A DNA stretch of 48,888 bases from Planctomycetaceae bacterium (GTDB lineage Bacteria > Planctomycetota > Planctomycetia > Pirellulales > Pirellulaceae), in contig PKCN01000269.1 in NCBI GenBank assembly GCA_002862205.1, positions 1-48,888 of the forward strand, read 5' to 3'. The notes beneath the pieces are model-generated. The model worked only from the letters and a program-made list of their open reading frames with translations, did not search any database and was not told the origin of the DNA. Positions 26,062 through 35,482 of this stretch are shown here, piece by piece (position 1 is the first letter of the stretch; every line of letters starts with the position of its first letter). A program made the translations under genes and the position numbers.

Positions 26062-28389
26062 TCAAGCGGGCTCAATGTTGGGTGTGTCTTTCTGTCCTGC
26101 CAGCACGTTGATCGCAACCACGATCAGGAACATTACTGCACCCGCAACGTCGAGTGCGAGCCCAACATCGGTTTCCCCAATCTTCGAAATCGGCGCCAAC
26201 AGAAGTCCTGCAGAAACAAACATCCCGCCGCGCTCCAGCAAACCCAAACTGCGTCGAAAATAACCGGCAAGTCCGGTGGCAAGCGCCAGAATTCCAATCG
26301 TCGCTGCCACCACAGCGTGAAGCACAGCCGCAGCGGTCAACTCGCCTCCAACTGGAGACATCAGGCATAACGCCGGTCGATAAACAAACATGAAGGGAAG
26401 CGTGAACCCAACCAACGAAAATCGGAAAGCCGCAAACGATGTTTTCATCATGGGAGCCTGGGCGATTGATGCACTGGCATAGCCAGCCAGTGCGACCGGC
26501 GGCGTCACCATGGACATCATGCCAAAGTAAAAAATGAACAAGTGTGCAACCAGCGGTAACACCCCCAACTCGCCCAACAGGGATCCCATCAATGTCGCCA
26601 TCAGCAGGTAGCAGACGACGGACGGCACACCCATGCCAAGAATCAGAGAGCACACCATGATTCCCACGAGCGCAAGAAACAGATTGGTCTCCACAACGCC
26701 CTTGATCGTCGCGCTGAAATCAGTCGCAATCCCCGTTTGCTGAACAATACCGATAATGATTCCGACGCAAGCACTGGCAGCAACCAGAGCGACACCATTC
26801 TTTGCCGACTTGGTCATCGACGAAATGATTTCGGGTCGCCAATCAGCCATCGCCATCCCTACGACCAACAACCCGAACATTCCCAGCAGCATTGAATCCA
26901 GAAACGAACTGACCATCAAAAGTATGGACAAACCTTCGGTGCGTGGATCAATCCAGCCAGAAGGTACAAATTGTTCCAAGAACATTGGGAATGCATCGCG
27001 AATTGGGATGCAGGCTTGAGACGCAACAGCGACACCACTGAATATGATTAGCGCGAATCGACGCTCTTGCTTCGATATTTTGAGTTCACGACGGAAAATC
27101 GCAAACACCAGAATGACTGCCAACGCTCCGGTGACGCTGCGGAAGGGAGAAAAACCGCAAATCAAGAGACCTACCAGTGTTCCCAAAGCAGCAAAAAAAA
27201 CGGTTGCCTCAAATCCCTTCAGTTTCTTTCGGCTTAATTCCTCCGCACTCAGCTTTTCAGTCCCCAACCGCCGTGAGTACAGAAACACAAGAACGAGAAT
27301 TGAAAAGTAGTAAAGGATTGCAGGTAGAACTGCCGCCTTCATGATTTCCAGAAACGTGACCTGCGGCTGCACCAATTCCAACATCATGTAAGCGCCAGCG
27401 CCCATCACTGGTGGCACCAATGCGCCTCCTGCTGCAGCAGCAGCTGTGATGCCGCCTGCAATGTGGTTTGGAAATTTCGCACTTCGCATCATCGGAATCG
27501 TAAAAGTTCCTGTTGTCACGGCGTTGGCAACCGCACTGCCAGACAACGACCCCATCAAACCGCTGGCCATCACCGAAACCATCGCTGGCCCACCCCGAAT
27601 ACGACCAAACGTCTTGGTCGCAAAGTCAATGATGAACTGAGTCGCTCCGGACATTTCAAGAAATGAACCAAAGACGACGAAAAGAAACACATATTTGAAC
27701 ATCACCGAAGCAGCAGGACCGAAGACACCCAGTGACTGCAGAAAGGTTGTACTCACAATGTCCTTCGCACTTTGCCCGGCATGCGGCAACATCCAGTCAG
27801 GCAACACAGGCCAGTCGTAACGAAAACTCGCGTAGCAGTAATAAGAGTGCGCGACAAAGGCTAGGGCCAGCAGCGGCACAATGATTCCAATGCTGCGACG
27901 CGTTGCTTCCAAAACCAGAATGACACCCACCAGACCCACAACGAAATCCATCCGCGTCTCACCCCCGGCGCGATCGCCTAGTGAGATTCCATCTCCCCAG
28001 AAACTGCTGAATAGTGGTTGCGTCTGGACAATGACATAAAGACAACAGGCTGCGGCCAGAATTGCTAACACAATGTCAACAAAACGCAACGCCTTGACGT
28101 TAGCCAACCGCTTGTGAACAGGGAACGTGAGGTAACACAAAGCAAGCCCCACACCGACAAAGACAGCCAACGCAGACTGCGGCTGCAACTGGTTGTAGTT
28201 GACCTCAAACAAGGTAAACAGGCAAAGAAAAACTCCAAGCGCCGTGACCACGGGCTTGACCACTCGCTCAGGCATTGCGGGAACACCGGTCTGATCAGCC
28301 CTCGAAGTCGATACCAAACTATCTTTGGGGGGGCTGCATGCGTTTGACCCAGCCTTGGCTGCCTTCACGATATCCGCGCCTTCACTCAC
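26062..28389 (-). CDS. TRAP transporter permease, fused small and large subunits (TAXI type)
   Basis: 775 residues, with about 17-19 membrane segments. The N-terminal third corresponds to the small (DctQ-like) subunit and the rest to the large (DctM-like) subunit of the fused permeases used by TAXI-type TRAP systems. Typical stretches are GLMGSLSGSAVANAVTTGTF, GGALVPPVMGAGAYMM and GMMSMVTPPVALAGYA. It moves an organic acid or amino acid inward using an ion gradient. GTG start with AAGGAAA just upstream. It is 207 bp downstream of its binding protein. Confidence 0.93.
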   Translation of the reverse strand: MSEGADIVKAAKAGSNACSPPKDSLVSTSRADQTGVPAMPERVVKPVVTALGVFLCLFTLFEVNYNQLQPQSALAVFVGVGLALCYLTFPVHKRLANVKALRFVDIVLAILAAACCLYVIVQTQPLFSSFWGDGISLGDRAGGETRMDFVVGLVGVILVLEATRRSIGIIVPLLALAFVAHSYYCYASFRYDWPVLPDWMLPHAGQSAKDIVSTTFLQSLGVFGPAASVMFKYVFLFVVFGSFLEMSGATQFIIDFATKTFGRIRGGPAMVSVMASGLMGSLSGSAVANAVTTGTFTIPMMRSAKFPNHIAGGITAAAAAGGALVPPVMGAGAYMMLELVQPQVTFLEIMKAAVLPAILYYFSILVLVFLYSRRLGTEKLSAEELSRKKLKGFEATVFFAALGTLVGLLICGFSPFRSVTGALAVILVFAIFRRELKISKQERRFALIIFSGVAVASQACIPIRDAFPMFLEQFVPSGWIDPRTEGLSILLMVSSFLDSMLLGMFGLLVVGMAMADWRPEIISSMTKSAKNGVALVAASACVGIIIGIVQQTGIATDFSATIKGVVETNLFLALVGIMVCSLILGMGVPSVVCYLLMATLMGSLLGELGVLPLVAHLFIFYFGMMSMVTPPVALAGYASASIAQAPMMKTSFAAFRFSLVGFTLPFMFVYRPALCLMSPVGGELTAAAVLHAVVAATIGILALATGLAGYFRRSLGLLERGGMFVSAGLLLAPISKIGETDVGLALDVAGAVMFLIVVAINVLAGQKDTPNIEPA

Positions 28390-28596
28390 AGGTGTTTCCT
28401 TGTTCCAGCAGAAGCGTCACTGCAGGGCAGCAACACGTTTTTAAAAAGACACACAGCAAAAACGGCATTCTGCACCATCAAGGCTCCAGATCTTTCGAAC
28501 CCGGTTACAGCACACCTGCCAATCGACGACCAACAGGTGACCCTGGCATTGAAATGAATCACCCTTTGGAGATCGACTGAAGCCACCGGGACAAGC

Positions 28597-29736
28597 TCAG
28601 GAATCAGAAGGCGTCGCAGCATCTGCTTTGTCAGCATCTGCTTTGTCAGCATCTGCTTTGTCAGCATCTGCTTTGTCAGCATCTGGGGCACCCGACTCAT
28701 CATCACCTGCAGCGGCATCCGTTTCCCCATCGGCCTGCGACGTCGGCCACAGTCCGGCCTCTTGATAGAATCGCACCGCACCGGGGTGATAATCAATCCC
28801 CGTGTCGCGAGTGATATTTTTTTCATTGAGGGCTTTGCCAGCGGGATGCTTGCCAGCGATCTCGGCGCGATTGTTCCAGATTGTTTTTGTAACTTCGTAA
28901 ATCAGATCATCTGGTTGAGAAGCTGCTGTGATCAAGTGCATGGACCCAACATTGAGACCTTGAAAGTCCGTTTCAAGACCTTTGTAAACACCCGCCGGGA
29001 TAGTTGCTGGATGAAAGAACGCGTACTTCTCGATCAACGCTTGACGCTTGTCTTCATCAAACGGAACAAACTGAACGTCAAAGGTACTGGTTGCCTGAGT
29101 GATGGACCCTGTGGGTACCGCGCCACCGAGGAATGCTGCGTCTGCTGACCCGTCTCCCAATTGGTCAACCGATCCACTTTGGGTGGCATTGATTGACTTG
29201 ATGTCGTCCCAGGCGACGCCATGCTCAGCAAGAATCGGTTCAATGAACATTTGAAATCCGGCACCTGCAGGCCCGGTGATCACACGTTTGCCTTTCAAAT
29301 CAGCGATACTCGCTATACCGCTGTCTGCACGAGCAATGAAGAGTGCAACATTGGGAGCCATGGTCGCGATGGCACGAATGTCGTACTCCTTGGTCCAAGT
29401 GCCTTCGCCCCGAGTTGCAAAGTACGAGATTGCAGCATTGGAGAGTGCCAATTCGAGCTCATCCTGCTGTAGGCGCCGGATGTTTTCCTGCGACCCTTTG
29501 GTTCCTTTGGCCTGCACCTTCCAATCAAAAGCTTCTTTGTGCTCATTCATCACCTCAGCGATGGCGCCACCCACGACAGGAAAAGCACCTCCAACGGGCG
29601 CTGTTCCCATGCTCAGGAATTGCTTTTTGGCGGGTTGAGCATCCCCATTGTCGGTGGAGGAGTCTTGCCTGCTGCAACCCACCACGGCGGCAGCAACAAT
29701 CAACAAGCAGGGAATAAGTTGGTAAATTCGAGCCAT
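28597..29736 (-). CDS. TAXI-family TRAP solute-binding lipoprotein
   Basis: About 379 residues. A signal peptide ends in a lipobox (AVVGCSRQ), so the protein is probably a membrane-anchored lipoprotein. The core matches TAXI binding proteins: MGTAPVGGAFPVVGGAIAEV near the start, LALSNAAISYF, LKGKRVITGPAGAGF and a YHPGAVRFYQEAGLW end. It captures the solute for the fused permease encoded downstream. Past the normal family end lies an acidic tail with four-fold DKADA repeats. The ATG at 29736 places the signal peptide correctly; a longer frame to 29814 does not. Confidence 0.92.
   Translation of the reverse strand: MARIYQLIPCLLIVAAAVVGCSRQDSSTDNGDAQPAKKQFLSMGTAPVGGAFPVVGGAIAEVMNEHKEAFDWKVQAKGTKGSQENIRRLQQDELELALSNAAISYFATRGEGTWTKEYDIRAIATMAPNVALFIARADSGIASIADLKGKRVITGPAGAGFQMFIEPILAEHGVAWDDIKSINATQSGSVDQLGDGSADAAFLGGAVPTGSITQATSTFDVQFVPFDEDKRQALIEKYAFFHPATIPAGVYKGLETDFQGLNVGSMHLITAASQPDDLIYEVTKTIWNNRAEIAGKHPAGKALNEKNITRDTGIDYHPGAVRFYQEAGLWPTSQADGETDAAAGDDESGAPDADKADADKADADKADADKADAATPSDS
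28619..28678 (-). repeat. 15-bp tandem repeat, 4 perfect units
   Basis: gcatctgctttgtca is repeated exactly at 28619, 28634, 28649 and 28664. On the coding strand it adds DKADA pentapeptides to the acidic C-terminal tail of the TRAP binding protein. Confidence 0.97.
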
Positions 29737-30089
29737 CGGTCTGGAACCCTGTGGATGGTAAGCGTTCAGCGAAACAATGTGTCGGGTCAAGCATGAGCCC
29801 AATCGCGAGCCCAAAAGGAGGCTCTGTCAGGCGGGAAATCAGTTAGCCACGATTGGCGTTGGCACTCCGCAAAGCGACCCTACTATGTGTCAATGCGGCC
29901 TGATTCTTAGCCCTTCATGGTAGCAGGCAGCACATGCTGCGAATAGAAGCCAAATCCAAGCTTTGGACCTTGAGCGTGTGACTGAAAATTATCTGCCGGC
30001 CAGCGGCAAAGCGGGTGTGAAGAGGTTAGAATACGGGGAGCGAAGTCCTGCCCACCCCTCCCTTCTCACCGTACGGATTCTTCCCCATC
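29737..30089. other. 353-bp divergent intergenic region
   Basis: It lies between the TRAP binding protein (minus) and the Gfo/Idh gene (plus) and must hold promoters for both. A TAGAAT hexamer at 30027-30032 is a candidate -10 for the rightward gene. No other structure was recognised. Confidence 0.5.
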
Positions 30090-31400
30090 ATGCCCAGTCA
30101 AGCAAAATCACGCCGGAACTTCCTGAAAACCTCTGCCGCGCTGACAGGTGGTTATTGGCTAGGCACATCCACGCTTGCAACTGCCGCATCCCCCAATGAA
30201 AAGCTCAATGTGGCGTGCATTGGTGTGGGAGGTCGAGGGTCAGCAAATGTAGGTGGCGTATCGGGCGAGAATATCGTTGCCATGTGCGATGTCGATGAAA
30301 CCAAAGCAGGCAAGCGATTTCAGCAATTCGACAAGGCAAACAAATTCCAGGATTTCCGTGTGATGCTGGACAAACTGGACAAACAGATCGACGCTGTTGT
30401 CATCAGCACACCCGACCACATGCACTTTCACCCTGCCCGCCAAGCCATGCTGATGGGCAAGCACGTGTACTGCGAAAAACCACTCGCCCATTCCGCTTGG
30501 GAATGTCGTCAGCTGACCAAACTGGCACAGAAACAGCATGTTGCTACACAGCTGGGGAATCAACGACACGCCAACCCGGGCATGGCTCGAACTGTCGAGG
30601 CTGTCCGGTCCGGTATGATCGGTGATGTGACGGAAGTTTACTGTGCGATTGGTGGTACTCGCGGCATGCCCGCCATGCCAAAAGAGTTTCCGCCAGTCCC
30701 CAGCAATCTGAATTGGGAACTATGGCAAGGGCCTGTCAAAGAACGTCCTTACTCCCCGGAATACTGCCCGTACAAGTGGCGGTTCTGGTGGGACTACGGC
30801 ACCGGAGAAACTGGTAACTGGGGATGTCATATCCTGGACATTCCTTTCTGGGCGCTGCAGTTGAAATACCCGAATCGGATTGATCTGGACGTTGTCCCTT
30901 CTGCGGAGGACATCGATCCTCTACGCACTCCAAAATCGATGAAAACCCGCATGGAGTTTGGTGCCGAAGAAGGTCATGGCCCCCTGACACTTCACTGGTG
31001 GCATGGCTCACTCAAAGAAGCTTTCAAAAAGCACAACACCAAACCGAACGGCAACACTCTCTTCGTTGGTGACAAAGGAACGATCTCAGCAGGCTTTGAT
31101 GGCTACAAAGTGACGATGAAAGACGGCAGTACTCCAACACCTCCCGAGCAGTCGATCCCAAAGTCACCCGGTTTCCACAAAGAGTGGATTCAGGCCTGCA
31201 AAGGCGGTCCAAGATCCACCTGTGATTTTGTCGAGTACACCGGACCACTGGCTGAATCTGTCCTGCTTGCCAATGCAGCCTTCCGCTCCGGATCTGGTTT
31301 TGACTGGAATGCCACAGCGTTCGAGGCAACTGGCAATGACAAGATCGAGCAATTTCTCGTGCCTGATTTCCGTCCCGGCTGGGAAGTCGACGCAATCTGA
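30090..31400 (+). CDS. Tat-exported Gfo/Idh/MocA-family oxidoreductase
   Basis: 436 residues. The twin-arginine signal (SRRNFLKTSAAL) ends near TLATAAS. It is followed by the Rossmann motif VACIGVGGRGSANVGG, the STPDHMH motif and the EKPLAHS motif with the catalytic-type Lys. The C-terminal region (WRFWWDYGTGETGNWGCH) is typical of the large planctomycete set of secreted Gfo/Idh proteins. Export in folded form with bound NAD(P) is expected; the sugar or cyclitol substrate is unknown. It stands alone, divergent from the TRAP genes. Confidence 0.92.
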   Translation: MPSQAKSRRNFLKTSAALTGGYWLGTSTLATAASPNEKLNVACIGVGGRGSANVGGVSGENIVAMCDVDETKAGKRFQQFDKANKFQDFRVMLDKLDKQIDAVVISTPDHMHFHPARQAMLMGKHVYCEKPLAHSAWECRQLTKLAQKQHVATQLGNQRHANPGMARTVEAVRSGMIGDVTEVYCAIGGTRGMPAMPKEFPPVPSNLNWELWQGPVKERPYSPEYCPYKWRFWWDYGTGETGNWGCHILDIPFWALQLKYPNRIDLDVVPSAEDIDPLRTPKSMKTRMEFGAEEGHGPLTLHWWHGSLKEAFKKHNTKPNGNTLFVGDKGTISAGFDGYKVTMKDGSTPTPPEQSIPKSPGFHKEWIQACKGGPRSTCDFVEYTGPLAESVLLANAAFRSGSGFDWNATAFEATGNDKIEQFLVPDFRPGWEVDAI

Positions 31401-31577
31401 ACTCCACACTCACCAACGCTCACTTCACTACAGCCAACACGGCAGTATAGAAACGCCTCTGTTGAATACCATTGCGTCGAGACCCTGGATTAAAGTCTCT
31501 AAGGTGGACAGCCACTGACGGGTTTCACAACGAGTCAGTTCTGACGGGTTTGGGTTGCCGTCCCGTTTGACGGATCC

Positions 31578-33476
31578 TCAATTCGCAGACTCTGGCCCCA
31601 CCTCTGGAGCTTTGACTTGGCTGCTGCGTTTGTACAGAACCAGGCGAACATCGGTCTGATCTGCGGTCAACAATCGCGGGGCGCGGTTCCCGACAACGGC
31701 GGTGGTGGGTATTCGTATGACTTCCACGAAATCGGCCATCGACAGCCCAACCTCTTCCAATACCGTATCCGAGTTGGAATGTTCCCAGTTCTCCTTCTTC
31801 AAGATCCAGAGATCTTCCACACCCTCGTCACGTCGACGCACCAAACCTTGCCGGAGTGCTTCCTGCGCCCAAGGGGCCCCCGACGCAGACCAGGCTGCGG
31901 GAAAATTCCTTCCTCCGATGGTGTAAATCAGGCCGATTCCCTGGCCGGACAAGTCGAGCACCGGAGTTCCCTCGGAAAACCCTGCGTCAATCACTGACCG
32001 ACGCAAAACCTGAATCAAGTCCGCCGTCTCCTGCGCCATCAGTACCTCCGCCTCGCCAAGACCAATTTTAACAGGCTTCATCGCACCTTCAGTGAATGAC
32101 TGCTGCCGATACGGATTGGTGTAAGCATTTTGCAAATCGAGAATGCAAAACAGTGGCAAACAGGTTGCGATCAAAACGACAGCGTTGACTTGCTGCCTCC
32201 TGGGTGGCAGTGCAGTAATGGCAACGGCGAAGCTGATAATCCAGAAAAAAGCAAGCGTTGCACCTTTATCCCAGTAATTGATATTCGTTCCAAACGCAAA
32301 TGCGTAGGGAAGCCAGAAGAGGAAACACGCAGCCGCCATTCGCCGGCGATCCATTTCACGAAAGTAAACAGCCAAGACAACCAGACTGAGCGTGGAAAGA
32401 AACAAGTACCGCTCCTTTCTTCCGTACTCGTCATCTCGGTGTTCAAGAAATGCAACCGACACATTCTGGAAATCGAACCAAGTCGCTGCAACGCCAAACG
32501 CTCCCAGACCAAGCAGCAGAAAACTAACCAGTCTGACTGGCCAAACATTGACACCATCTCGCCACTTTCTGGTCCCAAAACGCAGCAAAGCAAATAATAA
32601 CAGACATGCCACACCGAAGATGATTCGCCAACGCGTGTCGAGGTGAGGTGAATTCCATTGAATCAATTTCCTGAATGAGTGCGTTGGATCCTTGCTGATT
32701 GCCATGGTCTCACGCAATTCCCCAATGTAGGCAAGTGGACCACCAGCAAGCAGACACATGGTGACAACTAAAAAAATCAATGCCGAACCAACAGCGACGA
32801 CAAGCGACTTCCAACTCCACCGTTCAACACCCCAGACAAACACCAGCACCATGATCCCCAACGCGGCGGCAGAAGTCGGCTTGGCCATGAAACTCAAATA
32901 GCCTCCAAGTCCAATCAACACGGCTGCCGACAACTGGCGACGCTCCGTCTTCGCATTACTGAATACAGCAATGCACACCAACAGAAACGCAACACCATTG
33001 AGTGAGTTGTAGCTTGGTGTCAGCAACCAATAGGACATTACCGTAAGACTTGGTAAAGCAAATGTGGCAGAAATTGCCAACCTGATGAACAGCGTGCAAC
33101 CGAAACTTTGCAACCATGTTCCCAGCAACTGATAGGCAACCACAATCGACAGACCAAACGTTGCCAGAATATTGAGTTGCCTGAAAGCAATGAGATCACC
33201 ACCAACACACACAAATGGAATCGAAAGCACACTCCCAAACTCTGAAACTGAAATGGGATATTCCCGTGGCATTTCAACGCAAGTCATGTAGAAAGATTCA
33301 TCGCTTAGATCAAACCCATGATCTGCTTTTTTGAGAATCCAACTAAGAATCAGCACGGTTTCCAGCAGCATCACAACCGACAGCACCACCGCAATCAACC
33401 ATGATTTACCAGACTCGGCGGGCGCACCGCTGGTGTCATTACTCTCGACCGACGTCATTGTTACCGATTGATTCAT
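31578..33476 (-). CDS. polytopic membrane protein, GT-C (GT39/PMT)-like glycosyltransferase
   Basis: 632 residues with about 11-12 membrane helices. An early extracytoplasmic loop carries an acidic motif (DLSDESFYMTC, residues ~55-65), in the position where GT-C transferases keep their catalytic Asp/Glu. A soluble C-terminal domain of ~190 residues follows the last helix. It would use a lipid-linked sugar outside the cytoplasmic membrane; donor and acceptor are unknown. The family assignment rests on topology and the acidic loop only. It is flanked by a convergent and a divergent gene, so it is probably monocistronic. Confidence 0.65.
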   Translation of the reverse strand: MNQSVTMTSVESNDTSGAPAESGKSWLIAVVLSVVMLLETVLILSWILKKADHGFDLSDESFYMTCVEMPREYPISVSEFGSVLSIPFVCVGGDLIAFRQLNILATFGLSIVVAYQLLGTWLQSFGCTLFIRLAISATFALPSLTVMSYWLLTPSYNSLNGVAFLLVCIAVFSNAKTERRQLSAAVLIGLGGYLSFMAKPTSAAALGIMVLVFVWGVERWSWKSLVVAVGSALIFLVVTMCLLAGGPLAYIGELRETMAISKDPTHSFRKLIQWNSPHLDTRWRIIFGVACLLLFALLRFGTRKWRDGVNVWPVRLVSFLLLGLGAFGVAATWFDFQNVSVAFLEHRDDEYGRKERYLFLSTLSLVVLAVYFREMDRRRMAAACFLFWLPYAFAFGTNINYWDKGATLAFFWIISFAVAITALPPRRQQVNAVVLIATCLPLFCILDLQNAYTNPYRQQSFTEGAMKPVKIGLGEAEVLMAQETADLIQVLRRSVIDAGFSEGTPVLDLSGQGIGLIYTIGGRNFPAAWSASGAPWAQEALRQGLVRRRDEGVEDLWILKKENWEHSNSDTVLEEVGLSMADFVEVIRIPTTAVVGNRAPRLLTADQTDVRLVLYKRSSQVKAPEVGPESAN

Positions 33477-34284
33477 GCGTGACGCACTGATGCGTATGCA
33501 ACGGCATTAGCCGCTACGAATATTCTCTGGCAAAACCCGGGACTGAAAACGCAAAATCCGTGCGGTCTCCTTCGTGCAAGCAACGAGTGTTCTGTCACTC
33601 CGCAAAATGCATTTTTTCACCCGCAACAAGATTTCAGGAAAGCTAGCTAAATGGCTCCTTTGCGACAAGACAAGAATACCGTCCCGACTACAGAGGCCTC
33701 GTGCCGAGCAAGAAAATGCCCCAGAAGCCTCGGCGTATTCTTTGCTATCACTGGCATGGAAATGCGAAAGCAACATACATTTCCAGAGGAAAAAGTTACC
33801 AGCACCCCCGAACCAAAAATTCGATCCTCCGATCACTGCTCCGAACAGGCCCGAGCAACGGCAAAAGAAATGAAACCCTGGCCGCGGTTGAGCAACCATG
33901 GAAAAGCATGGTGACAACCGCCACGAGTTCGCCCACCCTGCTCAAAACCTTGCCTGTGGCTGACATGCCGCACGGCGGATTCCGCAGTGGGTGCATGCAA
34001 CGGATCGATTGAAAAGGCAGAATTGCAGCGACTCTCGCTGTTGGCTGTGTTCTCTCTGCCGAACGACAAACGAAGAGAACGCCCCTTCTTGAGAACATTC
34101 TTCATCCGTTTGATCTCAGTCATACAGCCCCCTCAGTGGAGAACAACCATCACCAATCACTTCAGAACACCAGCCCAACCGGTGTCAAGCAACCGATCCT
34201 GAGCCACGCCGAGCCTCGTATTTAATGGATCCGCTGTTAAACTGAACGTCCCAACAGTTTACCCCATGCTCTGGAGCCCATCAG
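33477..34284. other. 808-bp intergenic region without a recognised gene
   Basis: It lies between divergently transcribed genes. A TGTTAAACT element at 34235-34243 is a candidate extended -10 for the protease gene. Several short frames cross the stretch on both strands, but none has a convincing ribosome site or recognisable product, and they overlap one another. A decayed gene or an sRNA cannot be excluded. Confidence 0.5.
34235..34243 (+). promoter_or_regulatory. candidate extended -10 promoter of the protease gene
   Basis: TGTTAAACT lies 42 bp upstream of the GTG start and resembles the TGTTAGAAT and TGTTATGAT elements in front of other genes here. The -35 region is weak. Confidence 0.3.
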
Positions 34285-35397
34285 GTGACTCGCTTTCGAC
34301 CTTCTGCAATTCGCGTCCTGCTATCAGCAATCGTCTTTTTTGTATCCATTACTGCAGTTTCTGAGGTCACACTGGCACAAGAGAAACAAGAGGATGCTGC
34401 CGCCGTAGAATCCCGCCCGGTGGTGGAACAGGATGAATCGCAGGCTGAAACAGGCGAGAATGAAATTGCATCGAAGGAGAACAAAAAAAGTTCAACCGAG
34501 CAGGACTCAACTCATGCCGAGGAAAAGAAGAAACCAGTTCCCCCGAAGCCCGCGCCGCTCAATGGTGTCAATTACATTTTTGACACTCAGATTATCTTGT
34601 ACGCGGAACCGAAAATGAACAAGATGATCAAGTCCAATCAGGCCCTGACTTGCACTGAACTTCAATCGCAGATTGCCGACAAAAAATGCAAGGTCACCCT
34701 TGCCGAACGCAATACCACACAGCAAACCAAGCCGGACTTGTACCGTAAAGCGAGCCAATCAGTTGTTGCGATCCTGATCTCACGCAAACACCTTGATCAC
34801 TGGCACATTGTTCTTGCAGCAACAGGCTTCTTCATTTCAGACGACGGCATCATCGCTACCAATCGACACGTATTCAACAAAAGTGATGAGTACATGTTTG
34901 CGATGACCTCGGACTATGTTGTTCACCCGATTCAGGAAGTGTTGGGCGCCAACACAACGAACGACTTGGCATTCTGCCGCATCGATTCCTCGGACTACAA
35001 AGGCCTGCCGTTACGACGAAACATTCCGGTCGGAAGTGACATCAGTTTGATCTCCCATCCCAGCGGTCGTTTCTACACATACAGCCACGGGGTGGTTACC
35101 CGTCGTTACATGCGTCCGCCCCAGCGTGGACCGGCAAAAACCGGAGACAAGGATGCAGACCAACGTGCGGCCGTGAAAGTCCCGACACGCTGGATCACCC
35201 TGAGTGCAGAGTTCGGCAAAGGCTCAAGTGGTGGTCCCGTCTTTGACCGCTTGGGAAACGTGGTTGGCATGGCGACTTCAACCAGCAACCTCCGAGTTGG
35301 CAAAAAAACCGACACCGTATCCCAGATGGTATTTCGAGATTGTGTGCCAGCCGGAGTGCTACTGGAGTCACTAGCGCCAGAAGTATCGAGTCCCTGA
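34285..35397 (+). CDS. secreted trypsin-like serine protease
   Basis: 370 residues. A signal peptide (ending near VTLAQE) leads into a Glu/Lys-rich low-complexity stretch (~30-90), a Cys-containing spacer and a chymotrypsin-fold peptidase domain. The triad is visible: His in IATNRHVFN, Asp in NDLAFCRID and Ser in GKGSSGGPVFD. No PDZ domain follows, unlike DegP/HtrA. It probably acts in the periplasm or at the surface. GTG start with GGAG upstream. It is convergent with the CxxCH gene, and a strong hairpin lies between the two stops. Confidence 0.87.
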   Translation: MTRFRPSAIRVLLSAIVFFVSITAVSEVTLAQEKQEDAAAVESRPVVEQDESQAETGENEIASKENKKSSTEQDSTHAEEKKKPVPPKPAPLNGVNYIFDTQIILYAEPKMNKMIKSNQALTCTELQSQIADKKCKVTLAERNTTQQTKPDLYRKASQSVVAILISRKHLDHWHIVLAATGFFISDDGIIATNRHVFNKSDEYMFAMTSDYVVHPIQEVLGANTTNDLAFCRIDSSDYKGLPLRRNIPVGSDISLISHPSGRFYTYSHGVVTRRYMRPPQRGPAKTGDKDADQRAAVKVPTRWITLSAEFGKGSSGGPVFDRLGNVVGMATSTSNLRVGKKTDTVSQMVFRDCVPAGVLLESLAPEVSSP

Positions 35398-35426
35398 GCA
35401 GGATTGATGCCGCCGTTTCGCCGATG

Positions 35427-35462
35427 TCTGGCAGCACGAAAGGTCGTGTTTCGTGCGCCAGA
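35427..35462. terminator. strong hairpin between convergent genes
   Basis: TCTGGC-A-GCACGAAA at 35427-35441 pairs with TTTCGTGCGCCAGA at 35449-35462: 14 base pairs with one bulge and a 7-nt loop. It lies exactly between the convergent stops at 35397 and 35483. There is no T-run on either side, so it may be a structural or Rho-assisted bidirectional terminator. Confidence 0.55.
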
Positions 35463-35482
35463 TCGATCCAGTTGCAGGATCA

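Noticed and set aside
26047-26073. Stem GAGCCCG/CGGGCTC as a terminator between DUF4159 and TRAP genes
   Set aside because: One arm lies within the TRAP coding region and there is no T-run; support is too weak.
33701-34123. Overlapping short frames on both strands in the 808-bp gap
   Set aside because: They have basic, low-quality compositions, mutual overlap and no ribosome sites; probably non-coding or very decayed.
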